Assembly (NCBI GenBank): GCA_002695005.1 | Contig: NZNT01000015.1 | Span: forward strand, 1 to 64,000 | Length of the DNA: 64,000 nt | DNA from: Maritimibacter sp. | Lineage (GTDB): Bacteria; Pseudomonadota; Alphaproteobacteria; Rhodobacterales; Rhodobacteraceae | Direction of reading: 5' to 3' | In this document: piece after piece, positions 43,362 to 52,778 of the stretch | Layout of the letters: each line of letters starts with the position of its first letter | Numbering within the stretch: the first letter of the stretch is position 1 | Program-made: the position numbers and the translations under genes | The notes under the pieces: model-generated | What the model was told of the DNA's origin: nothing | The model's input: the letters and a program-made list of their open reading frames with translations, nothing else | Databases searched by the model: none

Positions 43362-44589
43362 CGCCCCGCAGGGTATCTTTCTCTCCGACCTCAACACCAA
43401 GTTTCGCGGCTATGTTGGTGGCTTCGGGAGTGGAAAGACATTTGTGGGGTGCCTCGACCTCGGCCTGTTCGCCGGGGCAAACCCAAAGACGGTGCAAGGA
43501 TACTTCGCCCCGACATACCGCGACATCAGGGATACGTTCTGGCCCACGATGGATGAGGCGGGAACGCTGCTCGGTTTCACGGTCAAGATCAAGAAGGCAG
43601 ACAAGGAAGTCGACCTCTACAGGGGCCGCGCCTATTACGGCACGATCATCTGCCGGTCGATGGACGATCCTGGCAGTATCGTTGGTTTCAAGATCGCCCG
43701 CGCGCTGGTTGATGAGATCGACATCTTGCCGAAGGACAAGGCGACGGACGCTTGGCGCAAGATCATCGCCCGTATGCGCCTCGTTCTCCCCGGCGTGGTC
43801 AACGGGATCGGGGTGACGACAACGCCGGAGGGCTTCCGGTTTGTCTATGACACGTTCGCCCGTGATCCTCGGCCGGGTTACAGCATGGTGCAGGCCAGCA
43901 CATACGAGAACGAGAGGTATCTCCCGCCTGACTACATCACCAGCCTGCGCGAGACCTATCCGCAGGAGTTGATCGACGCCTACCTGATGGGCGAATTCGT
44001 GAACCTCACGGCCGGAACGGTCTATCGGAACTACGACAGGGCGGCGAACCGGAGCACAGAGGCGATACAGGACCGCGAGCCGCTTCACATCGGGCAAGAC
44101 TTCAACGTGGGCCAGATGGCAAGCGTTGTGCATGTCGAGCGCGAGAATGGATGGCACGCGGTCGATGAGCTCAAGGGGCTGACTGACACGCCACGGCTAA
44201 TCGAGGTGCTGGGCGACAGATACCCCGGCCACAAGCTGACGATCTACCCTGACGCATCGGGTGGCTCGCGCAAGACGGTGAACGCCAGCACGTCAGACAT
44301 AGAGCTTTTGCGAAAGGCCGGTCACGCAATTCGGGCGCCCAAGGCAAACCCGCCCGTCAAGGATCGCATCCTTGCTGTGAATACGGCGTTCTCCAAGCGC
44401 CGCTATTGGGTCAATGACGCCAAGTGCAAGACTTACGCCGAGGCGCTGGAACAGCAGGCGTATGACAAGAATGGCGATCCGGACAAGACCGCCGGCCTCG
44501 ATCACCACCCGGATGCGGGCGGCTACTTCGTCCACCAGAAAATGCCGGTTGTGAAACCGACCATCACCTCTCGGGAGCTTCGCCTTTGA
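43333..44589 (+). CDS. Terminase large subunit
   Basis: This 418-residue packaging motor has Walker A at residues 29-36 (GGFGSGKT) and Walker B near 124-130 (ALVDEID). The RNase H-like nuclease has Asp256 (GQDFN), Asp307 (YPDAS) and Asp394 (HHPDAGG). The length is normal for this branch. It is coupled by ATGA to the portal gene. Confidence 0.94.
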   Translation: MSASHDLRVSAPQGIFLSDLNTKFRGYVGGFGSGKTFVGCLDLGLFAGANPKTVQGYFAPTYRDIRDTFWPTMDEAGTLLGFTVKIKKADKEVDLYRGRAYYGTIICRSMDDPGSIVGFKIARALVDEIDILPKDKATDAWRKIIARMRLVLPGVVNGIGVTTTPEGFRFVYDTFARDPRPGYSMVQASTYENERYLPPDYITSLRETYPQELIDAYLMGEFVNLTAGTVYRNYDRAANRSTEAIQDREPLHIGQDFNVGQMASVVHVERENGWHAVDELKGLTDTPRLIEVLGDRYPGHKLTIYPDASGGSRKTVNASTSDIELLRKAGHAIRAPKANPPVKDRILAVNTAFSKRRYWVNDAKCKTYAEALEQQAYDKNGDPDKTAGLDHHPDAGGYFVHQKMPVVKPTITSRELRL

Positions 44590-45980
44590 CCGATACCGTT
44601 GCCAAGCGCGCCCCCGAGGCGGAACAGATGGTCACGCAGGCCGCGAAAGGCCGGGCGCTTCTGGGCGGCACGGACTCCATGCGCGCGGCGGGCGAGACCT
44701 ACCTGCCGAAATTCGAAAGCGAAAGCGTCGAATCCTACAACGCGCGCCTGAACTCGTCCTGGCTGTTCAATGGGTTCCGCAAGACTGTGCGGGACATGTC
44801 GGGCCGGGTGTTCGACAAGCCGGTCGAGATTGCCGAGGGCGCCCCGGCGCAGATCGAGGGTTGGTGTGAGAATGTCGACCTTGAAGGCCGTGACCTGTCG
44901 GCATTTGCGCGGGACGTGTTCATTGCCGCCATGTCCGGCTCCGGCGTGTCCTATATCATGGTGGACGCGCCAGCGCGCGGCGAAGACACCACGCGCGATC
45001 AGGCGCAACGCGAAGGACTGCGGCCCTACTTCGTCCACCTGAAAAGCGAGGACATTCTCGGTTGGCGTACAAAGCTGGTCGGCAACGCTGTCAAGCTGGC
45101 GCAGATCCGCATCATGGAGACGGTGCGCGAACCGGACCCGGAAGATGAATTCGCGGAAAGCGTGGTTCAACAGGTTCGCGTGATCGACGCCCCTGACGAT
45201 GGGTCGGTGCAAGTCCGGCTGTTTCGGAAGGCGGGCAAGACGAACCGATGGGAACAAGTCGAAGCCTACACCACGGACGCTGAAGAAATCACGGTTGTTC
45301 CGGTCTACCTGACCCGCACCGGGTTCATGACGGGAGAACCGCCGCTGGAGGATTTGGCGGACGTGAACGTGGCGCACTGGCAAAGCCAGTCGGATCAGCG
45401 CAACATCCTGCATTTCGCGCGCGTGCCGATCCTTCACGGGTCTGGGCGTGACGATGACGAGCCGCTGGTGATTTCCGCTGGCATGGCGACGACATCGCGC
45501 GATCCGCAGGCAAAACTCGAATGGGTGGAACACAACGGCCATGCGATCAAGGCAGGACGCGACGACCTCAAAGATCTCGAATTCCAGATGGAAACGCACG
45601 GTCTGCAACTTCTGGTGGCCCGCGCGCAATCAGCGACAGGTGAAGCACTGGACGCGGCGAAAGAAACGTCGCAACTAGCCATGATGGCCGATGCGCTCAA
45701 GGACGCGCTCGAGCAGGCGTTGATCTGGATGGGCGACTACGGCGGGACGCCCGCCGAGGGCTTGGCGGTCACTGTCAACAAGGACTTCGGCGTTTCGATG
45801 CTGACGCCGCAGGAAATGCAGGCGATGCTCATGGCCGTGAACACCGGAAACATGAGCCGCGAGACCTTCCTGCGCGAAATGGCGCGGCGCGGTGCGATCC
45901 GGGCTGACATCGACCCCGCCGAGGAGGCGGATCGAATCGAAGCCGAGGGAGGGGGCATGACCGATGGCCTCGGTGAATGA
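44586..45980 (+). CDS. Portal protein (DUF4055 family)
   Basis: This 464-residue protein follows terminase directly and has the features of DUF4055 portals: SWLFNGFRKTVRDMSGRVF and FIAAMSGSGVSYIMVDAPA near the N-terminus, and ATGEALDAAKETSQLA near residue 345. It should form the dodecameric ring for DNA entry. The C-terminus overlaps the MuF gene by 17 bp. Confidence 0.85.
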   Translation: MTDTVAKRAPEAEQMVTQAAKGRALLGGTDSMRAAGETYLPKFESESVESYNARLNSSWLFNGFRKTVRDMSGRVFDKPVEIAEGAPAQIEGWCENVDLEGRDLSAFARDVFIAAMSGSGVSYIMVDAPARGEDTTRDQAQREGLRPYFVHLKSEDILGWRTKLVGNAVKLAQIRIMETVREPDPEDEFAESVVQQVRVIDAPDDGSVQVRLFRKAGKTNRWEQVEAYTTDAEEITVVPVYLTRTGFMTGEPPLEDLADVNVAHWQSQSDQRNILHFARVPILHGSGRDDDEPLVISAGMATTSRDPQAKLEWVEHNGHAIKAGRDDLKDLEFQMETHGLQLLVARAQSATGEALDAAKETSQLAMMADALKDALEQALIWMGDYGGTPAEGLAVTVNKDFGVSMLTPQEMQAMLMAVNTGNMSRETFLREMARRGAIRADIDPAEEADRIEAEGGGMTDGLGE

Positions 45981-47016
45981 GGAGATTCTTGACGAGCTGA
46001 CGCGGCACCAAGTCTACCTTCAGCGCCTTTCGGCCAACACGGTTCGCAAGGTCATCGCCGCCCTGAACCGGTCTGATGCCCGGCTTGTTGAGCGCCTTCT
46101 GCGTGACGACATCACCGCCATGTCGCGGACACGACAAGAGCAACTTCTGCGCGACCTGCGCCGCATCGTGGAAAGCGCCTACACCGACGCCACTGGCGCC
46201 CTGCGCATCGAATTGGACGCCCTGGGGAAATACGAGGCCGAATACCAACTGGATATGTTCCGTCGCGTCTTGCCGGTCCGTTTCGAGACGGTCACGCCAG
46301 CGGCAGAGCAAATCCTCGCCGCGGTCAGCGCCCGGCCGTTTCAAGGCAAGCTGCTGCGCGAGGTCTACAGCGAATTGGAGGCCAGCGCGTTCCGCAAAGT
46401 GCGCGACAACATCCGGGCCGGGATCATCGAAGGCCGCACCACGGACCAGATTGTGCGCGACTTGCGCGGAACACGGACGCAGGGATATCGCGACGGCATC
46501 CTATACCAGAACAGGCGATCGACGGAGGCCGTGGTTCGCACCGCAGTCAACCACACCGCCAATGTGGCGCGTGAATACACATACGAGCGCAATTCGGACC
46601 TTGTGAAGGGGGTTCGCTGGAACGCCACCCTCGACAGCCGCACGACGCTTGTTTGCGCGAGCCGGGACGGCAAGGTTTACGATCCGGGCAAGGGGCAACG
46701 CCCCCCGGCGCACTTCAACTGCCGATCCTCGACGAGCCCGGTGGTGAAATCGTGGCGGGAGCTTGGTTTAGACGCTGACGAACTGCCCGCATCGACACGG
46801 GCCAGCATGAACGGGCAAGTGCCGGCGGATCTGGATTATGACGGATGGCTCCGACGCCAGCCGCGCGCGTTTCAGGACGAGGTTCTGGGCGAGAAAAAAG
46901 CCGCCCTATTCCGCAAAGGCGTGAAAGTTGATAGGTTCGTCGACAGGAAGGGCCGGGAATTCACCCTGGACGAACTGAAGCGGCGGGAGCGTGAGGCTTG
47001 GGCGGAGACCACCTGA
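45964..47016 (+). CDS. Head morphogenesis protein (MuF domain)
   Basis: This 350-residue protein has a helical N-terminus and a MuF-like domain near residues 195-260 (RTAVNHTANVAREYTYE, then TLVCASRDGKVYDPG and PPAHFNCRSS, with Cys and His). MuF proteins are minor head components near the portal and sometimes carry C-terminal effector domains. Here the C-terminus (RREREAWAETT) is short, with no extra enzyme. Confidence 0.85.
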   Translation: MASVNEEILDELTRHQVYLQRLSANTVRKVIAALNRSDARLVERLLRDDITAMSRTRQEQLLRDLRRIVESAYTDATGALRIELDALGKYEAEYQLDMFRRVLPVRFETVTPAAEQILAAVSARPFQGKLLREVYSELEASAFRKVRDNIRAGIIEGRTTDQIVRDLRGTRTQGYRDGILYQNRRSTEAVVRTAVNHTANVAREYTYERNSDLVKGVRWNATLDSRTTLVCASRDGKVYDPGKGQRPPAHFNCRSSTSPVVKSWRELGLDADELPASTRASMNGQVPADLDYDGWLRRQPRAFQDEVLGEKKAALFRKGVKVDRFVDRKGREFTLDELKRREREAWAETT

Positions 47017-47201
47017 AGCTAGTGGACGACAAGCCCACGAAGCCGCGCAAGACCTACGCGGGCAAGCCGCTTGAGTGCCCGCACTGCCGAAACCGAGACC
47101 TTATCGAGACATTCCGGCCCGCCCTGAAGGGTGGCCGGGACGTGAAGGGCAAGCGCACAGGATGGGCTTGCCCTCTTTGCCAGCGAAAAGTCTGGCCTTA
47201 A
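46998..47201 (+). CDS. Small zinc-ribbon protein
   Basis: This 67-residue protein has two CxxC knuckles (ECPHCRN and CPLCQRK) about 30 residues apart, a typical zinc ribbon. The TTG at 46998 is the first possible start (GTG at 47022 is an alternative), and it overlaps the MuF gene. The function is unknown. Confidence 0.55.
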   Translation: MGGDHLKLVDDKPTKPRKTYAGKPLECPHCRNRDLIETFRPALKGGRDVKGKRTGWACPLCQRKVWP

Positions 47202-47203
47202 CC

Positions 47204-47220
47204 GCAGGCGGGACGCCTGC
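47204..47220 (+). other. Stem-loop before the scaffold gene
   Basis: GCAGGC and GCCTGC form a perfect 6-bp stem with a 5-base loop, 26 bp before the scaffold ATG. There is no T run, so it may protect or process the message instead of terminating it. Confidence 0.5.
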
Positions 47221-47246
47221 TAGACCTTAGCGGGAAGCTACACACC

Positions 47247-47966
47247 ATGAAAATCGAACTGTCCGACCTCTCGGGGCTTCCCGAGGGGCTTCAATCCGTT
47301 GTCGAAACCGAAGGCGAAACTTCGACCCTCGACCTCACCAAGCTGATGCCGGCAGAAGACCTTACCGGCCTGAAATCCGCGCTTCAGAAGGAGCGCGAGA
47401 ACGTCGCGACCTACTCCAAGCTCGGCAAGCCGGACGAAATCCAGCAGCGCATTGCCGATCTCGAGGAAAAGGCCAAGGGCACCGGCAAGGGCGCAGAGGA
47501 AGCGCAGGCCAAGCTCGACGCGATGGAACAGAAATACCAGGGCGAAATCAGCGCCCGCGACGAGCGCATCACGAAGATGATGCAGTCCAACGCGCAAGCC
47601 AGCCTCAAGGCGGAGCTCGCGAAGGTCGGCTTTATCTCGGAAGCCATCGACGACATCGCCGCGACTGCAATGGCGCGGCTCCAATTCAACGAGGACGGCA
47701 CTCCGAAGGTGCTGACCTCTGACGGAAAACCGATGATCGGGAATGGCCCCGATCACGGTGCAACCTTGGCCGAACTCGCCAAGGAGCTTGCCGAAGCGAA
47801 ACCATACGCGGTGCGCGACGGCGGCAAAGGGGGTGGCGGGAAGCCGCCCGGATCTGGTGGCGGGACGCCTCCGACCGGGGCGAAGCGCTCCGAAATGAAC
47901 CATTCGCAGAAGGCCGCTTACATCCGTGAGAACGGCCAGAGTGAATACAACAAACTCCCTGAATAA
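47247..47966 (+). CDS. Capsid scaffold protein
   Basis: This 239-residue, charged, largely coiled-coil protein (ALQKERENVATYSKL, IADLEEKAKG, DAMEQKYQGEISARDERI) has a Gly/Pro-rich linker near residue 195. It lies immediately before the major capsid gene, the position and composition of GP20-type scaffolds. Confidence 0.8.
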   Translation: MKIELSDLSGLPEGLQSVVETEGETSTLDLTKLMPAEDLTGLKSALQKERENVATYSKLGKPDEIQQRIADLEEKAKGTGKGAEEAQAKLDAMEQKYQGEISARDERITKMMQSNAQASLKAELAKVGFISEAIDDIAATAMARLQFNEDGTPKVLTSDGKPMIGNGPDHGATLAELAKELAEAKPYAVRDGGKGGGGKPPGSGGGTPPTGAKRSEMNHSQKAAYIRENGQSEYNKLPE

Positions 47967-47977
47967 GGAATACGACA

Positions 47978-48970
47978 ATGGCGACGAGCCTTCCCTCTGA
48001 TATGTCGTTCCAGGACCCGTTCATCCAGAGCGGATACTCGGACGTCATCGCACAAGCCGTGGACAAGTTTAACGCTGGCTCCAACGGCACCATCACCCTG
48101 AGGACCAACCGCAAGCCGGGCGACTATGACTACGCTGCGTTCTTCGCGAACGCCGGCGGCCTCGTGTCGCGCCAGGACCAGACCTCGACATCCGACGTGG
48201 CGGGCACCAAGCTTACGCAGTCGGACATGATCTCGGTCAAGGTCAACCGCAAGATCGGGCCGGTCGAGTGGGCGCGCTCCGCGTTTCTCAAGCCGGGCCT
48301 CGATCAGGACGCTATTCGCGTAGCGGCTGGCGAACAGGCCGCGCGGGACGTTCTGGCTGACATGCTGAACAACTCCATCCGCGCTGGCCGTGCCGCGCTC
48401 GACAACAACGCGGGCTCGACCTACACGATCGGGTCCGATGGCACCCTGACCACGGCCGGGCTCGTTTCCGGTCTGGCGCTCATGGGCGACCAGTCGCAGC
48501 GGGTTTCGGCATGGGTCATGCACTCCAAGCCGTTCTTCGACTTGGTGGGCCACCAGATCGACCCGGCCAACAACGGTGACATCACGGCGAATACCATCGT
48601 CGTCTCGGGAATGCCCGGCTCCCTCGGCCGCCCGATCATCGTGACGGACTCGGATTCGCTGATCGTCAATGCCGGCTCCGGCTCGGCGGCCACGACCGAC
48701 TATTACACCCTCGGCCTCACGCCGGGCGGTCTGATGGTCGAGGATACCGAGGAAGAATACATCCTCCTGGATGAGGTCAGCGGCAAAGAGCAGATCCTCA
48801 TGCGGATGCAGGGTGAATTCGGCTACAACCTCGGCCTCAAGGGCTTTCAGTGGGATGTGTCGAACGGCGGCAAGAACCCGACCGACTCCGCTGTCGGCAC
48901 CGGTTCCAACTGGGACAAGGTCTACAACGACGACAAAGACCTCGCGGGCATCGTGATCCAGTCGCGCTAA
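47978..48970 (+). CDS. Major capsid protein
   Basis: This 330-residue protein is placed after the scaffold gene and has blocks typical of HK97-fold capsid proteins of this group (RKIGPVEWARSAFLKPG, SAWVMHSKPFFDLV, GSLGRPIIVTDSDSL). The GTITLRTNRKPGDYD part forms the N-terminal arm. The start follows AAGGAAT. Confidence 0.88.
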   Translation: MATSLPSDMSFQDPFIQSGYSDVIAQAVDKFNAGSNGTITLRTNRKPGDYDYAAFFANAGGLVSRQDQTSTSDVAGTKLTQSDMISVKVNRKIGPVEWARSAFLKPGLDQDAIRVAAGEQAARDVLADMLNNSIRAGRAALDNNAGSTYTIGSDGTLTTAGLVSGLALMGDQSQRVSAWVMHSKPFFDLVGHQIDPANNGDITANTIVVSGMPGSLGRPIIVTDSDSLIVNAGSGSAATTDYYTLGLTPGGLMVEDTEEEYILLDEVSGKEQILMRMQGEFGYNLGLKGFQWDVSNGGKNPTDSAVGTGSNWDKVYNDDKDLAGIVIQSR

Positions 48971-49788
48971 TGCGCATCGGAATCTATGGCCGGGAAAACC
49001 GGCCCTGCGTGGGGGCGCTCTATCAGGGCGCCCTCGCGAACGGATACCGCCCAGTCCGGCGCTCACTGAGCGACCACGCGACAGGGCAACTTGAGGATTT
49101 TGACGCCATCGTCGTCTATGGCCTTCGCGGCAAGGGCGATGCTCTGGTGAAAGAGTATGAGGTCGCAGGCGTTCCGGCATTGGTGCTGGACTTCGGCTTT
49201 CTGAAGCGCGTCAACCGCGAGGCAGACTTCGCGACCGGGCACTGGCAACTGAGCGTGGGCGGGCTGAATAAGGCGCCGCGCTTCGATGTCTCCGCCGACC
49301 GTTTTGACGCACTGGGCATCGAGTGCAAATCGCCGGGGAACGGAAGCGTCGTTGCCGTATTTGGTCAGGTGGTCGGGGATATGTCCCACGGATACGACCT
49401 GGAAAAGATGAGAGGCTGGGCGCGACGCACGGTTCGGGATCTCGGCGCGCATTGGCGCCCGCACCCGCTCGACCGCCTCACGGCTGACTATGGCCCGCGA
49501 CTGGACGGCGAACTTGCTGACCTGTGGCCGAAACTGAAGCGGATCGAAACGCTGTGCAGCACGGCAGGGCTTGAGGCGCTGATTGCGGGGGTTCCTGCGG
49601 TCGCACACTTGCCGGAACGGGCCGTGTGGGGCGATTTGAGCGGCCCCGCGCACCCTGGACCCGAAAAGGTCAGAGACCTATGCCAGAGGGTCGCCTACGC
49701 GCAGTGGACATCAGATGAACTTGCAAGCGGCGAGGGGTTGGCCTTCGTGGTGGAAAACTTGGAGCGGTGGAATGCTGAACGGCGGTGA
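48970..49788 (+). CDS. Glycosyltransferase-like (GT-B fold) phage protein
   Basis: This 272-residue protein starts in a TAATG overlap with the capsid gene. The N-terminal half has a nucleotide-fold look (IVVYGLRGKGDALV), and the C-terminal half has RPHPLDRL and TLCSTAGLEALIAGVPAVAH. These resemble the nucleotide-sugar site of capsule-type GT-B enzymes. It is followed by a methyltransferase with a 17-bp overlap. Its target (virion, LPS or other glycan) is unknown. Confidence 0.65.
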   Translation: MRIGIYGRENRPCVGALYQGALANGYRPVRRSLSDHATGQLEDFDAIVVYGLRGKGDALVKEYEVAGVPALVLDFGFLKRVNREADFATGHWQLSVGGLNKAPRFDVSADRFDALGIECKSPGNGSVVAVFGQVVGDMSHGYDLEKMRGWARRTVRDLGAHWRPHPLDRLTADYGPRLDGELADLWPKLKRIETLCSTAGLEALIAGVPAVAHLPERAVWGDLSGPAHPGPEKVRDLCQRVAYAQWTSDELASGEGLAFVVENLERWNAERR

Positions 49789-50359
49789 ACGACAGGTTGC
49801 CCCGACCATCGCGGGCATTCGCCGGGACCATGTGGCCCGGTATGAATTCGCCGCCACGCAACTGCGGCCGCGCAGCCGGGTTCTCGATTTGGCCTGTGGC
49901 GTTGGTTACGGGTCAGCCATTCTTGCGGAAGCGCATCACAACGTGACCGGCATCGACCAGAGCGCCGCGGCAATCAATTACGCCATCCAGCATTATTGGC
50001 GGCCCGGCGCGCTGTTCATGACCCAGCGCGCCGAAGATCTCGACATGCAAGGTCGCTATGATGTGGCGGTTTCATTCGAGACGGTCGAACACATCGAATA
50101 CCCACTGCCGGTTCTTCGAAAACTGCGCACGATGGCTGACAAACTGATCGTTAGCGTTCCGAATGAGGCAGAGTTTCCGCACACAACGAACCGATTTCAC
50201 TTTCGCCATTACACGAAAGACGACCTTGACACGCTCCTGGCTGATGCGGGCTGGTCGGTTGAGGGCTGGTTCGGGCAAGCCGGGCCGCATTCTGACGTAA
50301 CCCGCGGCGCTCGGGGCCGCACAATCATCGCAATTGCCAACCACGAGGTGAAGGAATGA
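49772..50359 (+). CDS. Class I SAM methyltransferase (type 11)
   Basis: This 195-residue protein has SAM motif I (VLDLACGVGYGSAILAE), the acidic loop (VTGIDQS) and motif SFETVEHI, followed by VPNEAEFPHTTNRFH. It resembles small-molecule and glycan methylases more than DNA methylases. It forms a two-gene unit with the glycosyltransferase-like gene inside the head operon. Confidence 0.78.
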   Translation: MLNGGERQVAPTIAGIRRDHVARYEFAATQLRPRSRVLDLACGVGYGSAILAEAHHNVTGIDQSAAAINYAIQHYWRPGALFMTQRAEDLDMQGRYDVAVSFETVEHIEYPLPVLRKLRTMADKLIVSVPNEAEFPHTTNRFHFRHYTKDDLDTLLADAGWSVEGWFGQAGPHSDVTRGARGRTIIAIANHEVKE

Positions 50360-50622
50360 CACGACCGATCCACTATGAGCCGCACCCGGTTTCACCGGAG
50401 CGCAAGGCAGAGCTCCGCGCGAAAGGCGTGCAGATCATCGACGCGATCTACGCCCCGAAGGAAGGCGCTGCGCAGGTTGAGCACATCACCCGCGAGGACA
50501 TCGACAAGATGCCGCGCAAGGAAGTGGTCGACCACCTTGAGGCGCATGGCGTCGAGGGTGCGACGGGCAAGGTCTCTGACCTGCGCAACTGGCTGAAGCA
50601 AATCATGTTCGTGGATCTCTGA
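50356..50622 (+). CDS. Small head protein, LEM/SAP-like helical domain
   Basis: This 88-residue protein has a C-terminal helix-extended-helix pattern (MPRKEVVDHLEAHGVEG, then KVSDLRNWL) that resembles HeH/LEM-type folds. It lies between the modification pair and the connector genes. The function is unknown. Confidence 0.6.
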   Translation: MTRPIHYEPHPVSPERKAELRAKGVQIIDAIYAPKEGAAQVEHITREDIDKMPRKEVVDHLEAHGVEGATGKVSDLRNWLKQIMFVDL

Positions 50623-50623
50623 T

Positions 50624-51124
50624 ATGAGCCTGACGGTCGAAACCGGGGCTGTCGTTCCCAGCGCCGACAGCTATGTCACCCTTGCCGTCTATCAGGCATA
50701 CGGGGCGGCGCGAGGCTGGACGCTGGGTGATGCTGACGCCGACGATGAGGCCAACCTTGTGCGCGCGTATGACGCCATCAATCGGCTCTGGGTCTACCGC
50801 GGCGAACAGGTGAATGAGGATGTCCAGACCGGGGAATTTCCGCGCTACATCATCAAGAACCGCTTTGAGTATGTGGCCCCGGCTGATGAGGTGCCGCAGC
50901 GGGTCAAGGACGCGCAGTGCGAACTTGCCTACCTCATCCAAGGCGGTCTCAACCCGTTCGCGACCATCGAGGCGAACACGACCGGTGAAATGGTCAAGGT
51001 CGGCCCGATCACGGTGGATGAGACGACCACAGGCACGGGCAAGCCGCGTCTGGTGGCGGTCGAGGGGCTTCTGCGCCCATATCTTCTTGCAGGGGCGGGG
51101 CAAGTGGCCCTGACGCGCGGATGA
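50624..51124 (+). CDS. Head-tail connector/adaptor (DnaT-like annotated family)
   Basis: This 166-residue protein, with ADSYVTLAVYQAYGAARGW and a helical middle (RVKDAQCELAYLIQGG), matches the phage family often labelled as DnaT-like ssDNA-binding. Its location after the capsid genes points to a gp6-type connector at the portal. DNA binding is not supported by context. Confidence 0.72.
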   Translation: MSLTVETGAVVPSADSYVTLAVYQAYGAARGWTLGDADADDEANLVRAYDAINRLWVYRGEQVNEDVQTGEFPRYIIKNRFEYVAPADEVPQRVKDAQCELAYLIQGGLNPFATIEANTTGEMVKVGPITVDETTTGTGKPRLVAVEGLLRPYLLAGAGQVALTRG

Positions 51125-51342
51125 ATATTGTTCCGATCGATAAAGACGTTGACGCCGACACCGTAGACCTGATCGAGACTGTCCTCGCGATGGCAAAGCG
51201 CGGTGAGCTTCGTGATGTCGTCGTTGTGGGCGCGGTCAACGACGAAGATGGAACCGGGTTTTACAGAGCGGCGTCATTCAGTGACCGGTGGCGCATTCTG
51301 GGCGCGCTGGAGTATGCGAAAGAAGGAGTGCACCGCGGATGA
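51121..51342 (+). CDS. Small phage protein in the connector block
   Basis: This 73-residue protein is coupled by ATGA overlaps on both sides. It has an alpha-beta pattern (DLIETVLAMAKRGELRDVVVVG) with no assigned family. Confidence 0.6.
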   Translation: MNIVPIDKDVDADTVDLIETVLAMAKRGELRDVVVVGAVNDEDGTGFYRAASFSDRWRILGALEYAKEGVHRG

Positions 51343-51719
51343 CCACCCTAGCCGCCAAGGTTACGGCAGCGTTCGACAAGATCGCCGCTGCGCGCCCGCA
51401 GGCCATCCAGACGGCGACGATCCGCAAGACGGCGGTTTCCGGCGGCGGCCCCTCGGATACCAGTGGTGGCACGGCGACGCCTACCGACTATTCCGTTCGC
51501 GTGGCGGTGTTCTCCATCCCGCTCCCCCGCGTGGGTTACACCTTGATCGACGGCACCAACATTCAAGCAACGGACTATCAGGTGGTGGTTGAGAGCTTCG
51601 CGGTAGAACTCGAGCCCGGTGACAAGATCATCGTCACCCAAGGGATGCTTCGGGTTGTGGACCCCGGCGCCATTGCCCCCGGCGGCACCGTTTTGGCCTA
51701 TGACGCGGTGGCCCGTTGA
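51339..51719 (+). CDS. Head-tail joining protein
   Basis: This 126-residue, beta-rich protein starts at ATG 51339 (ATGA overlap). It has the layout of head-tail stoppers (TATPTDYSVRVAVFSIP, GDKIIVTQGMLRVVDPG), and its place between adaptor and gp10-like genes supports this. The exact subfamily is not recognised. Confidence 0.65.
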   Translation: MTTLAAKVTAAFDKIAAARPQAIQTATIRKTAVSGGGPSDTSGGTATPTDYSVRVAVFSIPLPRVGYTLIDGTNIQATDYQVVVESFAVELEPGDKIIVTQGMLRVVDPGAIAPGGTVLAYDAVAR

Positions 51720-52127
51720 ATGGCTGGATGGAAGGGAACAAGCCCGGCCGCCTGGGCGGACAAGACAGACCGGAAAACGGACATGCTGGTGCAGAAAGTT
51801 GCGCTGGAAATGTTCTCCAAGGTCATCATGCGCAGCCCGGTCGACACGGGCCGGTTTCGCGGCAACTGGCAAGTCGGGATCGGGAATGTTCCGGCGGGAA
51901 CGCTAGACCTGAACGATGGCAGCGGCACGGCAACCGTCAATCGCGCAACGGCCGAGGCGATGGGCGTCAAAGCCGGGGACACGATCTCGCTCGTCAATAA
52001 TCTGCCCTATGGCCCACGTCTTGAGGATGGGTGGTCAGGTCAGGCCCCGGCGGGGATGGTGGGCCTCACGGTTCAAGAGTTTCAGGCCGTGGTGCGCAAG
52101 ATCGGATTGGAGCTTGTCCAGATATGA
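51720..52127 (+). CDS. HK97 gp10-like tail completion protein
   Basis: This 135-residue protein has the gp10 family signature SPVDTGRFRGNWQV and later LPYGPRLEDGWS. This family completes or terminates the tail at the head interface. It starts immediately after the upstream stop and is followed by an ATGA overlap. Confidence 0.82.
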   Translation: MAGWKGTSPAAWADKTDRKTDMLVQKVALEMFSKVIMRSPVDTGRFRGNWQVGIGNVPAGTLDLNDGSGTATVNRATAEAMGVKAGDTISLVNNLPYGPRLEDGWSGQAPAGMVGLTVQEFQAVVRKIGLELVQI

Positions 52128-52522
52128 GCATCGAAGGAAGCCTTTACGCCGCGCTGGCCGCCCAGGTCGAGACGATCACCGGTTATACCGTGATCTGGCC
52201 GCGCAAAGGCGGGGATCAACCTGCCGGAGATCACCTGCGCATTTCATTCGTGCCGAACGACAACCAGCTTGCGGACCTCGCGTCGCAGGCAATGGAGCGA
52301 CAGGGCTTCCTCTACGTGACGCTGGTTGAGGATGGCGGGGAATACGAGGTCGTCAGCCGGGAAAAGGCGGGAGACATCGCTGAAACGTATTTCAAGACGG
52401 GCGCGCGCCTTACGTTCACGGGCGGCAACCTGAAAATCACAGGCCACACGGTCAGGCCGGGGCGGATGGAGGGGGGCCGTTGGGAAACCCCGATCCGCAT
52501 TTCTTACTGGAGCATGTCATGA
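52124..52522 (+). CDS. Tail terminator-like protein (DUF4128-like)
   Basis: This 132-residue protein starts at ATG 52124. The layout, with YAALAAQVETITGY at the start, LRISFVPNDN in the middle and WETPIRISYW at the end, matches tail-terminator proteins that stop tail-tube growth. The order gp10-like, terminator, tube is as in lambda-like phages. Confidence 0.75.
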   Translation: MSIEGSLYAALAAQVETITGYTVIWPRKGGDQPAGDHLRISFVPNDNQLADLASQAMERQGFLYVTLVEDGGEYEVVSREKAGDIAETYFKTGARLTFTGGNLKITGHTVRPGRMEGGRWETPIRISYWSMS

Positions 52523-52725
52523 CGGACGAACCCAAACAGAGCGAGCCGGTTGTTCTGCCGGAACCGGAGGTTGAAAAGCCCAAGGCGAAGGCGAAACCGG
52601 CCAAGCCGCGGCGCGTGACGCTGGTTCACCCCAAGATGCGTGGCGAAGCGCGCCCGCTGGACAAAGACATTGACGCCTGGCTTGCGAAGGGCTGGGCGCG
52701 GAAATCGGCGGGGAACGCCGACTAA
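52519..52725 (+). CDS. Small basic phage protein before the tail tube
   Basis: This 68-residue, Lys/Pro/Glu-rich protein starts at ATG 52519 (ATGA overlap). It has a disordered first half and a short ordered tail (DIDAWLAKGWARK). The function is unknown. Confidence 0.55.
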   Translation: MTDEPKQSEPVVLPEPEVEKPKAKAKPAKPRRVTLVHPKMRGEARPLDKDIDAWLAKGWARKSAGNAD

Positions 52726-52778
52726 ACCCCAACGCTCGCGGGGTCAAAAGCGGGCTTCCCCCAAATCTGAAACAGACC

